Shown: piece after piece, positions 1 to 8,704 of the stretch
Layout of the letters: every line of letters starts with the position of its first letter
Numbering within the stretch: the stretch's first letter is position 1
Assembly (NCBI GenBank): GCA_002787635.1
Contig: PCXK01000022.1
Span: 1 to 64,000, forward strand
DNA: 64,000 bases
From: Alphaproteobacteria bacterium CG11_big_fil_rev_8_21_14_0_20_39_49
GTDB lineage: Bacteria > Pseudomonadota > Alphaproteobacteria > Rickettsiales > UBA6187
Direction: 5' to 3'
Made by a program: the position numbers and the translations under genes
The notes under the pieces: generated by a model
What the model was told of the DNA's origin: nothing
Seen by the model: only the letters and a program-made list of their open reading frames with translations
Databases searched by the model: none

Positions 1-529
1 TTATTTTGCCGTAGTTTCCATCGCACCCGCCATAAGGTCGGCAGGCGAGGCTATCGGTCTGGACGTTGCCTCAGAAAGTGCATTGGCTGCCGGACTGGTT
101 ATGGGGATAATGATAATACCTTTCATACTATCATTATCAGATGACGTTATAAATTCCGTTCCTAATTCCTTAAGGGACGCTTCGCTGGCACTTGGCTCAA
201 CCAAGGCGGAAACCATCAATAAAGTTGTATTGCCTGCCGCGTTCCCCGGTATTATAAGTGCCGTACTTCTGGGCATATCACGTGCGATAGGTGAAACCAT
301 GATTGTTGTAATGGCTGCCGGCTTCTCTGCCAATCTCACCGCCAATCCGCTTGAGGCGGTCACTACCGTTACAGTACAGATAGTAATGCTGCTAACCGGA
401 GATCAGGCATTTGACAGCCCTCAGACATTAGCAGCTTTTGCCCTTGGTCTTTCATTGTTCATCATAACGCTTATACTTAATATTATTGCCCTTAAAATAG
501 TAAAAAAATATAAGGAACAATATGACTAA
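1..529 (+). CDS. pstC: Phosphate ABC transporter permease PstC (5' end missing)
   Basis: The window opens inside this gene; the frame runs from base 2 to the TAA at 527-529, giving about 175 C-terminal residues. PstC forms, with PstA, the inner-membrane channel of the high-affinity phosphate importer. The visible part has hydrophobic helices and the typical permease loop that docks on the ATPase (ALGSTKAETINKVVLPAA), followed by a conserved RAIGETM segment found in PstC proteins. It overlaps pstA by 8 bases and pstB follows, so the order is pstC-pstA-pstB. The upstream part and any pstS lie outside the window. No phoU is seen after pstB. Confidence 0.93.
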   Translation, partial: YFAVVSIAPAIRSAGEAIGLDVASESALAAGLVMGIMIIPFILSLSDDVINSVPNSLRDASLALGSTKAETINKVVLPAAFPGIISAVLLGISRAIGETMIVVMAAGFSANLTANPLEAVTTVTVQIVMLLTGDQAFDSPQTLAAFALGLSLFIITLILNIIALKIVKKYKEQYD

Positions 530-1838
530 GGTACAAAAATTCTATAAGTCGATAAAGCGAAAACCAAGAGCTTATAAAAAGCTCATGAAGCGTAAACGCA
601 TTAATAGTGCCGTAGAAAGCAGTGTCGCTAAAAGGAGAGCTGCCGAAAAAAGGCTTAAAGCCTACGGCATAATAGCTCTTTCAATATCGGTAATGTTTTT
701 GGTCAGCTTGCTTTACAGCATAATAAGCAAGGGATATAGTGCATTTGTCAGTTCGGAAATAAAGCTTTCGGTAAATTACTCCAAAGAACTTGTCGAAGAT
801 GATAACTTCCTGCTGATAATAAAAAAAGCTATCAGAAGCGAGTTTCCCGAAGTTTCAAAACGAAATGAAAAACGTGAACTTGAAGCTTTGGTAAGCACAA
901 AGGCAATGGCATATAGAATCAAGGATTTGCTGAGTGAAAATCCTGAAAATACGGGTAAGACCGTAGATGTTTGGGTACTGCTATCATCTGATGCCGATAT
1001 GTATATCAAAGGCAAGGTCGATACTTCAATAGATGAGAAACTGCGTAGATTAAATGACAGGCAATTGGCTTGGCTAGATGAATTAAAAGAAAAAGGACTG
1101 ATAAAAAAGTCCTTCAATAGCACCTTCTTCTCATCGGGTGATTCAAGCGAGCCTGAAACGGCAGGTATCTTGGGAAGTCTTATAGGCTCCGTCTTCGTGA
1201 TAATCTCATGCATGTTGGTAGCGTTCCCTTTGGGGGTTATGACGGCTATATATCTTGAAGAATTTGCCCCTAAAAATAAATTTACCGATTTTATCGAGGT
1301 CAATATCAATAACCTTGCTGCCGTGCCGTCAATAGTTTTCGGATTGCTCGGCGTGGTTGTTTATATACAGATGTTCGGGCTGCCACGCTCATCATCTTTG
1401 GTTGGGGGGCTTACTCTGGCTATGATGGCACTTCCCGTAATAGTTATCGCTACAAGAACGTCAATAAGAGCTATACCGCAATCTATAAGAGATGGGGCGA
1501 CCGCGCTTGGTGCGTCCAAAGTACAGACTACTTTACACCATGTACTTCCCCTTGCCATGCCCGGAATTATGACGGGTACTATATTAAGTATAGCCAGAGT
1601 TTTAGGGGAAACAGCCCCATTACTTATGGTCGGTCTTAACGCATTCGTGGTCGATGTGCCGCAGGGATTTACAAGTGCCGCAACGGTAATGCCTACACAG
1701 ATTTACAGATGGTCGGATACTCCTGAGTACGGTTTTATAGAGAAAACCTCCGCGGCAATAATAGTTTTGTTAGGAGTGCTGATTTTAGCAAATGCATCGG
1801 CTGTTTATTTGAGAAAGAAATTTGAGATAAGGTGGTAG
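522..1838 (+). CDS. pstA: Phosphate ABC transporter permease PstA
   Basis: This 438-residue protein is the second permease subunit of the phosphate importer. Residues 1-50 are a strongly basic cytoplasmic segment. A membrane helix lies near 48-70, then a polar stretch of about 140 residues, and the permease core from about 215 to 435. The EAA-type loop (GASKVQTTLHHVLPLAMPG) and the RVLGETAPLL motif are diagnostic. The long N-terminal region matches the DUF3333-type extension known from alphaproteobacterial PstA. Its ATG lies inside the end of pstC, implying translational coupling, and pstB begins three bases after its stop. Confidence 0.95.
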   Translation: MTKVQKFYKSIKRKPRAYKKLMKRKRINSAVESSVAKRRAAEKRLKAYGIIALSISVMFLVSLLYSIISKGYSAFVSSEIKLSVNYSKELVEDDNFLLIIKKAIRSEFPEVSKRNEKRELEALVSTKAMAYRIKDLLSENPENTGKTVDVWVLLSSDADMYIKGKVDTSIDEKLRRLNDRQLAWLDELKEKGLIKKSFNSTFFSSGDSSEPETAGILGSLIGSVFVIISCMLVAFPLGVMTAIYLEEFAPKNKFTDFIEVNINNLAAVPSIVFGLLGVVVYIQMFGLPRSSSLVGGLTLAMMALPVIVIATRTSIRAIPQSIRDGATALGASKVQTTLHHVLPLAMPGIMTGTILSIARVLGETAPLLMVGLNAFVVDVPQGFTSAATVMPTQIYRWSDTPEYGFIEKTSAAIIVLLGVLILANASAVYLRKKFEIRW

Positions 1839-1841
1839 TTT

Positions 1842-2615
1842 ATGTCGAAAAATAATAGCAAAATTCGTATGAATGCACGTGATGTGAATGTTTTTTACGG
1901 TAAAAAACAAGCATTGTTCGATGTGGGCATGGATATTAAAAAAAATGCCGTTACAGCCTTAATAGGGCCTTCAGGGTGCGGTAAATCAACATTCCTGCGT
2001 TGCCTGAACCGCATGAACGATACGGTTGAAAGTTGTAAAATAACAGGAACTATAAAACTTGATGACGAAGATATTTACAATAAAAGGGTTGACGTTGTGG
2101 TATTGCGTTCAAAGATAGGTATGGTTTTTCAAAAACCCAACCCTTTCCCCAAGTCGATATATGACAATGTTGCCTACGGACCTAGAATACACGGTCTGAC
2201 GAAAACAAAAGACGAGCTTGATGCAATCGTTGAAAAAAGCCTTAAAAGAGCAGGCTTGTTTGATGAGGTGAAAGACCGTCTAAATGAATCGGGAACAGGA
2301 CTTTCAGGCGGGCAGCAGCAAAGGTTGTGTATCGCCCGTGCTATTGCAGTCAAACCCGAGGTAATATTAATGGACGAGCCTTGCTCGGCCCTCGACCCTA
2401 TAGCTACCGCCACTATTGAGGAGCTGATACTGGAGTTAAAGCAAAAATTCACGATAGTTATGGTAACTCACTCCATGCAGCAGGCAAGGAGAATATCCGA
2501 TTATACCGGATTTTTCCATTTGGGAAACCTGATAGAATTCGGCGAAACTCGGCAGGTGTTTAACGAGCCGCAAAACAAAAAGACCAAAGACTATATCAAA
2601 GGCAAGTTCGGTTGA
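1842..2615 (+). CDS. pstB: Phosphate ABC transporter ATP-binding protein PstB
   Basis: This 257-residue cytoplasmic ATPase powers phosphate import through PstC/PstA. Walker A (GPSGCGKST) is at residues 42-50, the Q-loop lies in [16 protein letters not shown], the signature LSGGQQQR near 153-160, and Walker B (VILMDEP) follows. The PNPFP segment and normal family length identify PstB rather than another importer ATPase. It is the last gene of the pst run and ends 29 bases before the convergent DUF2125 gene, with no obvious hairpin between them. Confidence 0.97.
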   Translation: MSKNNSKIRMNARDVNVFYGKKQALFDVGMDIKKNAVTALIGPSGCGKSTFLRCLNRMNDTVESCKITGTIKLDDEDIYNKRVDVVVLRSKIGMVFQKPNPFPKSIYDNVAYGPRIHGLTKTKDELDAIVEKSLKRAGLFDEVKDRLNESGTGLSGGQQQRLCIARAIAVKPEVILMDEPCSALDPIATATIEELILELKQKFTIVMVTHSMQQARRISDYTGFFHLGNLIEFGETRQVFNEPQNKKTKDYIKGKFG

Positions 2616-2644
2616 TATGTTATCGACGAACAGGTTGAAAATAA

Positions 2645-3802
2645 TTACTCATGCTCAATAATATCTTCGGTCACGAATTCTTTTGAAGCGGGCGTGGTAA
2701 CGGTTTCAATAGTTCCGCCGTTATATAGATGCACCGCCTCAATAAAGCTGTATTTGCCGATATTTATAGCCTGACCCTCTTCTCTTTTCAGGCTGATAAC
2801 TATATCCTGTCCGTCATTGTTAGTTTCAGTTGCAACCTTGCCTAAAAAGCCCTTAAAGCGGGATATCTGTTTATCTTTTAGGTTAAATACGGGAAGACTG
2901 GATTTTTTGACTATGTCATTTAACACAGTTGCCTGAAAGTCTATGAAGTCCTCATAATTTGATACTTTAATTTCCAGATCGCCATAGGGAAATGCTTCAA
3001 TATTAGAACCTGCCGCATGACCTTTTACATCAATAGAGAAATTATCGGAACTTACGACAAATTTGTTGAAGTTAAGCTTATCGCCTAAATCTTCCTTATA
3101 TATGATATCGGCATCAATATTAAGATTGCCTATCTTTTTCCCATTATCTGAAATTTCATTAAATGAACTGAAATACTGCTTGGCAATATTTGCTTTAAGA
3201 TTATATTCACCCTGACCTATCAAGTCTATTTCTATTGTCTGTCCTTCCGCCGAGGCTATTATTTCCTGAGTAATAGGGTTTATATATGAATAGCCGTTAT
3301 CAATATATTTGGCGTTCTTTACCTGATAAACGCTTTCACCGCTACCGTAAGATAATGCGGATTTAATTTTTTGAAGCAGTCCTTTTGCATCGGATGTTAT
3401 GTTTATCCGAGCATTACCGTTATATCTGATAGTATAGTTTTCTTCCAGTGACTCACCGTTCTTTACTATTATATCTTGCGGAAGTGTTGCGGTGTAACCG
3501 GATGCCACTATGTCGGATTCCACAATAAGAGGCTCATCAGATGACATATCAACCGAGATATCCTGATCGTTCAGAATAAATCTGGGTTTGTTTATCTGCA
3601 CCTTATAATTTAAAGGAAAACCGCTAATTTCCGTACCGGAAAATATAAAATCGGACTTTTTACCACCAAGGTCTTTGGTAAGGGTTAAAATAGCCTGTTC
3701 AGTTTGCAGTTGCACCGCCTTAGAGTTATAGAACCATACCCCGCTATATAAACCGGCAAAAATTACTACAAAAACTATGATAGTGATAAAAAAACGTTTC
3801 AT
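2645..3802 (-). CDS. DUF2125-family membrane-anchored protein
   Basis: This 385-residue protein starts with a short basic tail and one hydrophobic helix (residues about 3-25), then a long polar domain predicted outside the cytoplasm. The segment FSGTEISGFPLNYKVQINKP and the repeated beta-rich blocks match the pattern I know for DUF2125, a family found mainly in alphaproteobacteria and of unknown function; the fold resembles AsmA-like envelope proteins. It is convergent with pstB and has about 220 AT-rich bases upstream. The family assignment rests on recalled motifs rather than a search. Confidence 0.7.
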   Translation of the reverse strand: MKRFFITIIVFVVIFAGLYSGVWFYNSKAVQLQTEQAILTLTKDLGGKKSDFIFSGTEISGFPLNYKVQINKPRFILNDQDISVDMSSDEPLIVESDIVASGYTATLPQDIIVKNGESLEENYTIRYNGNARINITSDAKGLLQKIKSALSYGSGESVYQVKNAKYIDNGYSYINPITQEIIASAEGQTIEIDLIGQGEYNLKANIAKQYFSSFNEISDNGKKIGNLNIDADIIYKEDLGDKLNFNKFVVSSDNFSIDVKGHAAGSNIEAFPYGDLEIKVSNYEDFIDFQATVLNDIVKKSSLPVFNLKDKQISRFKGFLGKVATETNNDGQDIVISLKREEGQAINIGKYSFIEAVHLYNGGTIETVTTPASKEFVTEDIIEHE

Positions 3803-4021
3803 TTTTATGTGCCTGTATTAATATATTTTAATTAATGTTGCCTTAGTTTAAACTCGCTTAACGTAAATTGTAAAGCAATTTACCTAAATAAATTAATTTT
3901 AAATTGAAATAGTATCTTAATAAAACACCTTTAGATTAACAAATGCAAGCATATTTGTTATTTAATAAGGTAAGTATTTGTGATATAATTGATGCTCATA
4001 ATTTAGTCGAGAACAAATAAA
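3803..4021. other. AT-rich divergent intergenic region
   Basis: About 220 very AT-rich bases separate two divergently transcribed genes and must hold both promoters. I see no confident sigma-70 pair or hairpin. A TAATAAAA-like run and short T tracts are the only notable features. Confidence 0.4.
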
Positions 4022-6292
4022 ATGGCAAAAAAATCCGATAGCGAGGTCAGTAGCAATAACCGGTCATTACAAGATATCCACGGGCATCAGGGTGAACTTA
4101 ACCCTTATTTGATAGATGATAATGACGGTTGGTTGTCAGAAAACAATATAAACGCTTTTTTACAGTATTATAGGTCTGCACTACCGCCTGAGCAGCAGCA
4201 AAGGGTTATTATAGGACTCGGTCAGTCGGCTGAAAGACAGAATATAGGAGGAGATGAAGGAGATATAATACCCGATGGGGCTGCTGTGAAAAGGGCTTTT
4301 CAGGAAAATCCCGAAGCTGACAGATATTTATTGCCGATAAATAAAGGAGGCGGTCACTGGACAATGGCTGCTTTCATGAAAGATGAAGGTAATAATATAA
4401 ATACGGTGTACTACGATTCTTTTGGTACGGACGGACGTTCCGATACAATAAAAAATATTATTCAGGTAGAGTTGAATGATGAAAGGGACACATCATTTAG
4501 ACCTGTAGGGGATATAAGGGATATTTCGGCTCAACATCAGACTGACGGCATGTCGTGCGGCTATAGAGTAGCTGAAGCAGGCAGGGCAATAATGGAAGCT
4601 GATAACCCGCTTGCGATATCTTCTGAAGGCATAGTCAAAGCCTTCAATGAGAATTACCCTTCGGCAAATAGTAATGATATTGCCGTAAACGGTCAAAGAA
4701 AACTCAATGGAATTGCCCGAAGGAACGGTGTGGAACAACAGACGCAAGGCAGAAATGTTTCATTCAATCCTGAAGTTGAGGTATATGAATATAAGCCCGT
4801 ATCAAACGATAATTTAAGTGCGGAGGAAATCGGCAATTCATTTTTGCCGGCCGTAAAACGTAGTGATAACAGCCGGATAGATAAATCAAAATGGTTAAGC
4901 AATTTCGGTGTCGATAAGGCAAACCGCTCTTCTTTAAGAAATGCTGGGGAAGTCAATCTATTTGATTCCGACTATGAACCTGTCGGAACTGTTTCAGACC
5001 TTCGCCCGTCCGTAGCCGTTGTTGAGGCCACCGACATAAAAAATTTCGGTGACAGGCTAAAAGAAATACTTGATTCAAAACCCGATGCCGTAAGTGAACA
5101 AAATTTACCGTCCGGAGTAGCTCCTGACAGGCTGCTTATCCCGCTTAACGTTAATTTTGAAGGGGATATCTCTAAAAAAGGTGACCACTGGATATTGGCA
5201 GAGGTTAGCGAACGTAGCGGAGAAACTGACGGCAAACAAAATATAGCGGTACGCTATCTTGATCCGGCATATAAAAACGGCAAAAGCCCTAATTTAAAAA
5301 ATACGCAAAATCAGCTTGAAAAACATTTCAATATTGAAGGCGGGCAAATGGAAGACCTTTCAAATGCCCAGCAACCGATAGGAAATGAGTGGGGTTGCGG
5401 TTACATAGTATGTGACGCTATTGAAAAACTGGCAAAAGACCCTGACGATGAATCGGTGCAACAACGCTATAGCCATGAACAGATGAATCAATTACATGAT
5501 AAGATTGCAGGCGGTGTGGCTAAAGAAGATTCAAGGGTCGACAGGAGTTTGGAAGAACGCATGAAGGCATTGAACGGTACTTTGAAATCTTACCGCAGCT
5601 TAATGAACGATCCTTTGCAGTCTGCCGATGTCGCAAAAACAATGCTTGGCTTTATATACGACCCTGCAAATGAAAAGAAACCGGCGGGCAAGAAAACCGG
5701 ACTAATAGGCAGGATAGAAAATATATTTGACGATTTTAATGCCGATAAGTCTTCCGATATCGTATATTCGGCATATAGTGTAATTGCTAACGCTATAGGT
5801 CTTTTAAAAGATATTTTTGTAGGCACTGCCGTAGCTGTTCTGGACAATGTGGATACAAGGGAGAAAATACAGCAGGATATTAAAAAGTTCGAAGCACAAA
5901 AAGATGCCTTGCTACAAAAGCAAATCGCAAGGCTGGATAAGGGTATTTCAGGTAAAAATGCCGGTGGCTCGGGAGAGATAGAAGCTAACTTCAGGGACGT
6001 TGAAATTGACACCGGAATGCCTTCTATCGAAAAAACACCCGCCTCTACCGAGAAAGAAAGACCGAAAAGCCCGTATGACGAAATGCTTGATGATAATATG
6101 AAACGAGCCTTCAGCCAAATTGAAAATGTCAACTCCGATGATATAGGTAAGGTATCGCCATCTAAAACCCCTATCGTTGAAAGTGACAAAAAGAAAGTTA
6201 AAGGAGCATATGACGATATGTCCGAGAATATAAATAGTCAAGGCTCTCGGATAAAAAATCAAAGAAACGGCAATCCTTTACAATCAAGATAA
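4022..6292 (+). CDS. Tandem Ulp1/C48-like cysteine protease domain protein (putative effector)
   Basis: This 756-residue protein contains two successive copies of a Ulp1-like (clan CE) catalytic layout. Copy one has GGHW with H112, YYDSFG with D132, Q173 and C179 in QTDGMSCGYRV. Copy two has GDHW with H389, YLDPAY with D414, Q450/Q451 and C459 in EWGCGYIV. The order His, Asp, Gln, Cys and the Cys-Gly pair fit C48 (SUMO/NEDD8) or related deubiquitinase families. A hydrophobic stretch lies near residues 580-610, followed by a charged probable coiled coil, and the tail holds two related blocks (PYDEMLDDN and AYDDMSENI). No signal peptide is visible. Such proteases in bacteria are usually host-directed effectors; that role is inferred here. 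It stands alone upstream of trmL. Confidence 0.72.
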   Translation: MAKKSDSEVSSNNRSLQDIHGHQGELNPYLIDDNDGWLSENNINAFLQYYRSALPPEQQQRVIIGLGQSAERQNIGGDEGDIIPDGAAVKRAFQENPEADRYLLPINKGGGHWTMAAFMKDEGNNINTVYYDSFGTDGRSDTIKNIIQVELNDERDTSFRPVGDIRDISAQHQTDGMSCGYRVAEAGRAIMEADNPLAISSEGIVKAFNENYPSANSNDIAVNGQRKLNGIARRNGVEQQTQGRNVSFNPEVEVYEYKPVSNDNLSAEEIGNSFLPAVKRSDNSRIDKSKWLSNFGVDKANRSSLRNAGEVNLFDSDYEPVGTVSDLRPSVAVVEATDIKNFGDRLKEILDSKPDAVSEQNLPSGVAPDRLLIPLNVNFEGDISKKGDHWILAEVSERSGETDGKQNIAVRYLDPAYKNGKSPNLKNTQNQLEKHFNIEGGQMEDLSNAQQPIGNEWGCGYIVCDAIEKLAKDPDDESVQQRYSHEQMNQLHDKIAGGVAKEDSRVDRSLEERMKALNGTLKSYRSLMNDPLQSADVAKTMLGFIYDPANEKKPAGKKTGLIGRIENIFDDFNADKSSDIVYSAYSVIANAIGLLKDIFVGTAVAVLDNVDTREKIQQDIKKFEAQKDALLQKQIARLDKGISGKNAGGSGEIEANFRDVEIDTGMPSIEKTPASTEKERPKSPYDEMLDDNMKRAFSQIENVNSDDIGKVSPSKTPIVESDKKKVKGAYDDMSENINSQGSRIKNQRNGNPLQSR

Positions 6293-6308
6293 AAAAGCTC
6301 GTCAATAA

Positions 6309-6764
6309 ATGAAAATAGCCCTTTATCAGCCCGATATAGCACAAAACTTAGGCACTAATCTTCGTACCGCCGCATGTTTGGGGGTTGACGTGGAGATAAT
6401 AGAGCCTTGCGGCTTCCCGCTTGATGATAGGAAAGTGCGCCGTGCGGGTATGGATTATATAGATATGGTGAAATACACCGGACATAACTCATGGGACGAT
6501 TTTAAAAAATGGACGCAAGAAAATGATTACCGCATTGTATTGCTCTCATCAAAAGCGGATACGCCATATACCGAGTTTTCCTTTCAGGAAAATGATATTC
6601 TGCTGTTAGGACGTGAATCGGCAGGTGTGCCGCCTGAGGTTACAAGCTATTGTAAAAACGCCGTAACTATAACTATGACAAAAGGGGTGCGTTCACTCAA
6701 TGTTGCCGTATCGGCAGGCATAGTGCTGGGTGAGGCGTTAAGACAGGTTAGGTCTGTAAAGTAA
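6309..6764 (+). CDS. trmL: tRNA (cytidine/uridine-34 2'-O)-methyltransferase TrmL
   Basis: This 151-residue SPOUT-class enzyme methylates the ribose of the wobble base in tRNA-Leu species. The N-terminus MKIALYQPDIAQNLGTNLRTAACLGV, the GRESAGVPPEV loop and the C-terminal RSLNVAVSAGIVLGEALRQ knot segment are characteristic. Length is normal for the family. It follows the C48-like gene by 16 bases. The stop codon lies in AAGTAAATTTGAATTTA, which resembles one end of the TAGTAAATT repeat family seen elsewhere in the window. Confidence 0.93.
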   Translation: MKIALYQPDIAQNLGTNLRTAACLGVDVEIIEPCGFPLDDRKVRRAGMDYIDMVKYTGHNSWDDFKKWTQENDYRIVLLSSKADTPYTEFSFQENDILLLGRESAGVPPEVTSYCKNAVTITMTKGVRSLNVAVSAGIVLGEALRQVRSVK

Positions 6765-6795
6765 ATTTGAATTTAATTTATATACAAAGCGGCAT

Positions 6796-6828
6796 AAAAA
6801 AATCCCATGCAATTACATAGGATTTTTT
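6796..6828. terminator. Bidirectional hairpin terminator
   Basis: A-tract plus TCC (6797-6805) pairs with GGA plus T-tract (6820-6828), with three further pairs across a mismatch. The A and T tracts make it usable from both sides, for trmL on the plus strand and rpmJ on the minus strand. Confidence 0.8.
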
Positions 6829-6854
6829 AATATTCTTCTAACAAGCTATATAAA

Positions 6855-6971
6855 TTAGCCCTGAACCTGCTTGTGACGAGGGTTGGTTTTGCAGATAACA
6901 CGTAATTTACCCTTACGCTTGATGCTTCTACAATCTTTACACATTGGTTTTACTGATGCTCTAACTTTCAT
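6855..6971 (-). CDS. rpmJ: 50S ribosomal protein L36 (38-residue, zinc-binding type)
   Basis: Translation of the complement gives 38 residues beginning [19 protein letters not shown] and ending [11 protein letters not shown]. It carries the Cys-x2-Cys...Cys-x4-His zinc ligands of the so-called C+ form of L36, a component of the large ribosomal subunit. From memory, most alphaproteobacterial L36 proteins are 41 residues long and lack these cysteines, so this form is unusual for the assigned lineage. It stands alone between trmL and dapA, and shares the bidirectional terminator. Confidence 0.95.
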   Translation of the reverse strand: MKVRASVKPMCKDCRSIKRKGKLRVICKTNPRHKQVQG

Positions 6972-7057
6972 TGTCCTGTACCTACTTTCTATAATCCAAA
7001 AAGGGAGGCAACTTATAACCCCCTAGTTAAATAATGTCAATTATTTTTCATCACCCC

Positions 7058-7086
7058 TTGCTAAAAACTTGTCAAAATAGTATAAA
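7058..7086 (+). promoter_or_regulatory. Candidate sigma-70 promoter for dapA
   Basis: TTGCTA at 7058-7063 and TATAAA at 7081-7086 are separated by 17 bases, placing the start of transcription about 30 bases before the dapA ATG. Confidence 0.4.
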
Positions 7087-7121
7087 AACGCATTATTTAT
7101 ATAATTATAGCGGGATTAAGG

Positions 7122-7997
7122 ATGTTTAAAGGAGCTATTACGGCACTGATAACGCCGTTTAGGGACGGCAAGGTTGATGAGCAGAAATTCGCTGATTTTG
7201 TACAGTGGCAGATAAAGGAAGGCATACACGGTTTAGTCCCTTGCGGCACTACGGGTGAATCGCCTACCCTTACGCATGAACGCCATAATCAGGTAATCGA
7301 TATATGTGTTGAGGCGGCACAAGGCAGAGTGCCTGTTATAGCCGGGGCAGGTTCGAATTCTACTGCCGAGGCTATAAGCCTTGCACAGCATGCACAAAAA
7401 GCAGGTGCAGATGCGATATTGGTTGCTACTCCTTATTATAACAAGCCTAATCAGGAAGGCTTATATCGGCATTTCAAGGCAATACATGATGCGACCGATA
7501 TCCCGATGATATTATATAATATCCCCGGTCGTTCGGTTATAGATATGAAAGATGAGACTATAGTACGCCTCGCCGAACTTGAGAATGTCGTAGGCATAAA
7601 AGATGCAACCGGAGACTTGTCCCGTGTAGGTTCATTAATAAATAAGCTTGAGGGTCGCGAATTCTGCCTGCTTTCGGGCGAGGACGCAACTGCTGTCGGG
7701 TTTAATGCACAAGGCGGTGTGGGTGTGATTTCCGTAAGCTCGAATGTCGCTCCGGCAAAAGTGGTAAAAGTTCAGGAGCTATGTCTTGAGGGTAAATATG
7801 AAGAGGCTACAAGGCTGCAAAATGAACTGATTCGGTTGCATACCGCCATGTTCTGTGATTCAAGCCCTGCTCCGGCAAAATACGCCGCTTCCCTTATGGG
7901 CTTATGTGAAAACGAACTACGTTTGCCTTTGATACCTCTTTTAGAAGAAAAAAGACCGCAGGTTGAAGAGGCAATAAAAGATTTAGGGTTAATATAG
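7122..7997 (+). CDS. dapA: 4-hydroxy-tetrahydrodipicolinate synthase
   Basis: DapA condenses pyruvate with aspartate semialdehyde, the first committed step toward diaminopimelate and lysine. The 291-residue chain shows the GTTGESPTL phosphate/pyruvate loop (42-50), Tyr132 in LYNIPGR and the Schiff-base lysine K160 in VVGIKDATGD. An AAGG ribosome binding site precedes the ATG. The TAG stop overlaps the GTG start of smpB by one base, so the two genes form a translationally coupled pair. lysC, the pathway entry enzyme, lies 2.6 kb downstream. Confidence 0.97.
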   Translation: MFKGAITALITPFRDGKVDEQKFADFVQWQIKEGIHGLVPCGTTGESPTLTHERHNQVIDICVEAAQGRVPVIAGAGSNSTAEAISLAQHAQKAGADAILVATPYYNKPNQEGLYRHFKAIHDATDIPMILYNIPGRSVIDMKDETIVRLAELENVVGIKDATGDLSRVGSLINKLEGREFCLLSGEDATAVGFNAQGGVGVISVSSNVAPAKVVKVQELCLEGKYEEATRLQNELIRLHTAMFCDSSPAPAKYAASLMGLCENELRLPLIPLLEEKRPQVEEAIKDLGLI

Positions 7998-8464
7998 TGT
8001 CAAAAAAGGGCGAGAAAGAGAGAAAGGTTATTGCCCAAAATCGTAAGGCACGGCATGATTATTTCATTGAGGACAGTTTTGAGGCAGGTATAATGCTGCA
8101 TGGCAGCGAGGTAAAATCGATACGTGCCGGCAATGTGAATATAATTGATTCATTTGCCGAACAAAAGAGTGGCGAAGTTTATATGATGGGGGCTTATATT
8201 GCCGAATATAAGGGTGCTACCCATTTTCAGCACCACACCAGACGACCACGAAAATTACTGATGCACCGTGCCGAGATACAAAAGCTTTTCGGTAAATTAA
8301 AGGTAAAGGGCTATACCCTGATTCCATTGTCGGTTTATATTAATGAAAGAAACCTTATTAAAATCGAGATAGGTCTGGCAAAGGGTAAAAAACAGCACGA
8401 TAAGCGTGAAGCTTTGAAGGAACGTGACTGGCAGCGGCAAAAAGATCGTGTTATGAAAGAATAG
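7997..8464 (+). CDS. smpB: SsrA-binding protein SmpB
   Basis: SmpB binds tmRNA and delivers it to stalled ribosomes for trans-translation. The 155-residue protein has the family landmarks: VIAQNRKARHDYFIEDSFEAGI near the start, LHGSEVKSIRAG, and a basic disordered tail ending KERDWQRQKDRVMKE that folds on the ribosome. The GTG start is chosen because it overlaps the dapA stop (TAGTG). No ssrA gene was recognised in the window. Confidence 0.96.
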   Translation: MSKKGEKERKVIAQNRKARHDYFIEDSFEAGIMLHGSEVKSIRAGNVNIIDSFAEQKSGEVYMMGAYIAEYKGATHFQHHTRRPRKLLMHRAEIQKLFGKLKVKGYTLIPLSVYINERNLIKIEIGLAKGKKQHDKREALKERDWQRQKDRVMKE

Positions 8465-8543
8465 CCTGAACACTCCCCAAAAAAAATAGACGCAAATTAA
8501 CTTCCTTAATGTGTGGTTTTGCTGTATAGTGACGTGCTTTTTA

Positions 8544-8680
8544 TAGTAAATTTGAATTACTTTAGGTATATATGTCATTCCACGAATTTGTTTAGTAAAA
8601 CAAATTATAGTGGAATCCACATTTAAAAAAGTTAGGAAACTTTTTTAACAACAATACGTAAATTAAATGCAAATTTACTA
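8544..8680. mobile_element. Small inverted-repeat element, TAGTAAATT family
   Basis: A 137-base stretch has related ends: TAGTAAATTTGAATT at 8544-8558 and AATGCAAATTTACTA at 8666-8680, matching as inverted repeats at 14 of 15 positions. Inside is a long hairpin (about 8577-8616) built from GTCATTCCACGAATTTG and its near complement ending GTGGAAT. No coding capacity is visible. The layout is that of a MITE-like element; relatives are at 29971 and 34399. Confidence 0.55.
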
Positions 8681-8704
8681 CAATTATATAAAACAGGTCG
8701 GAAA

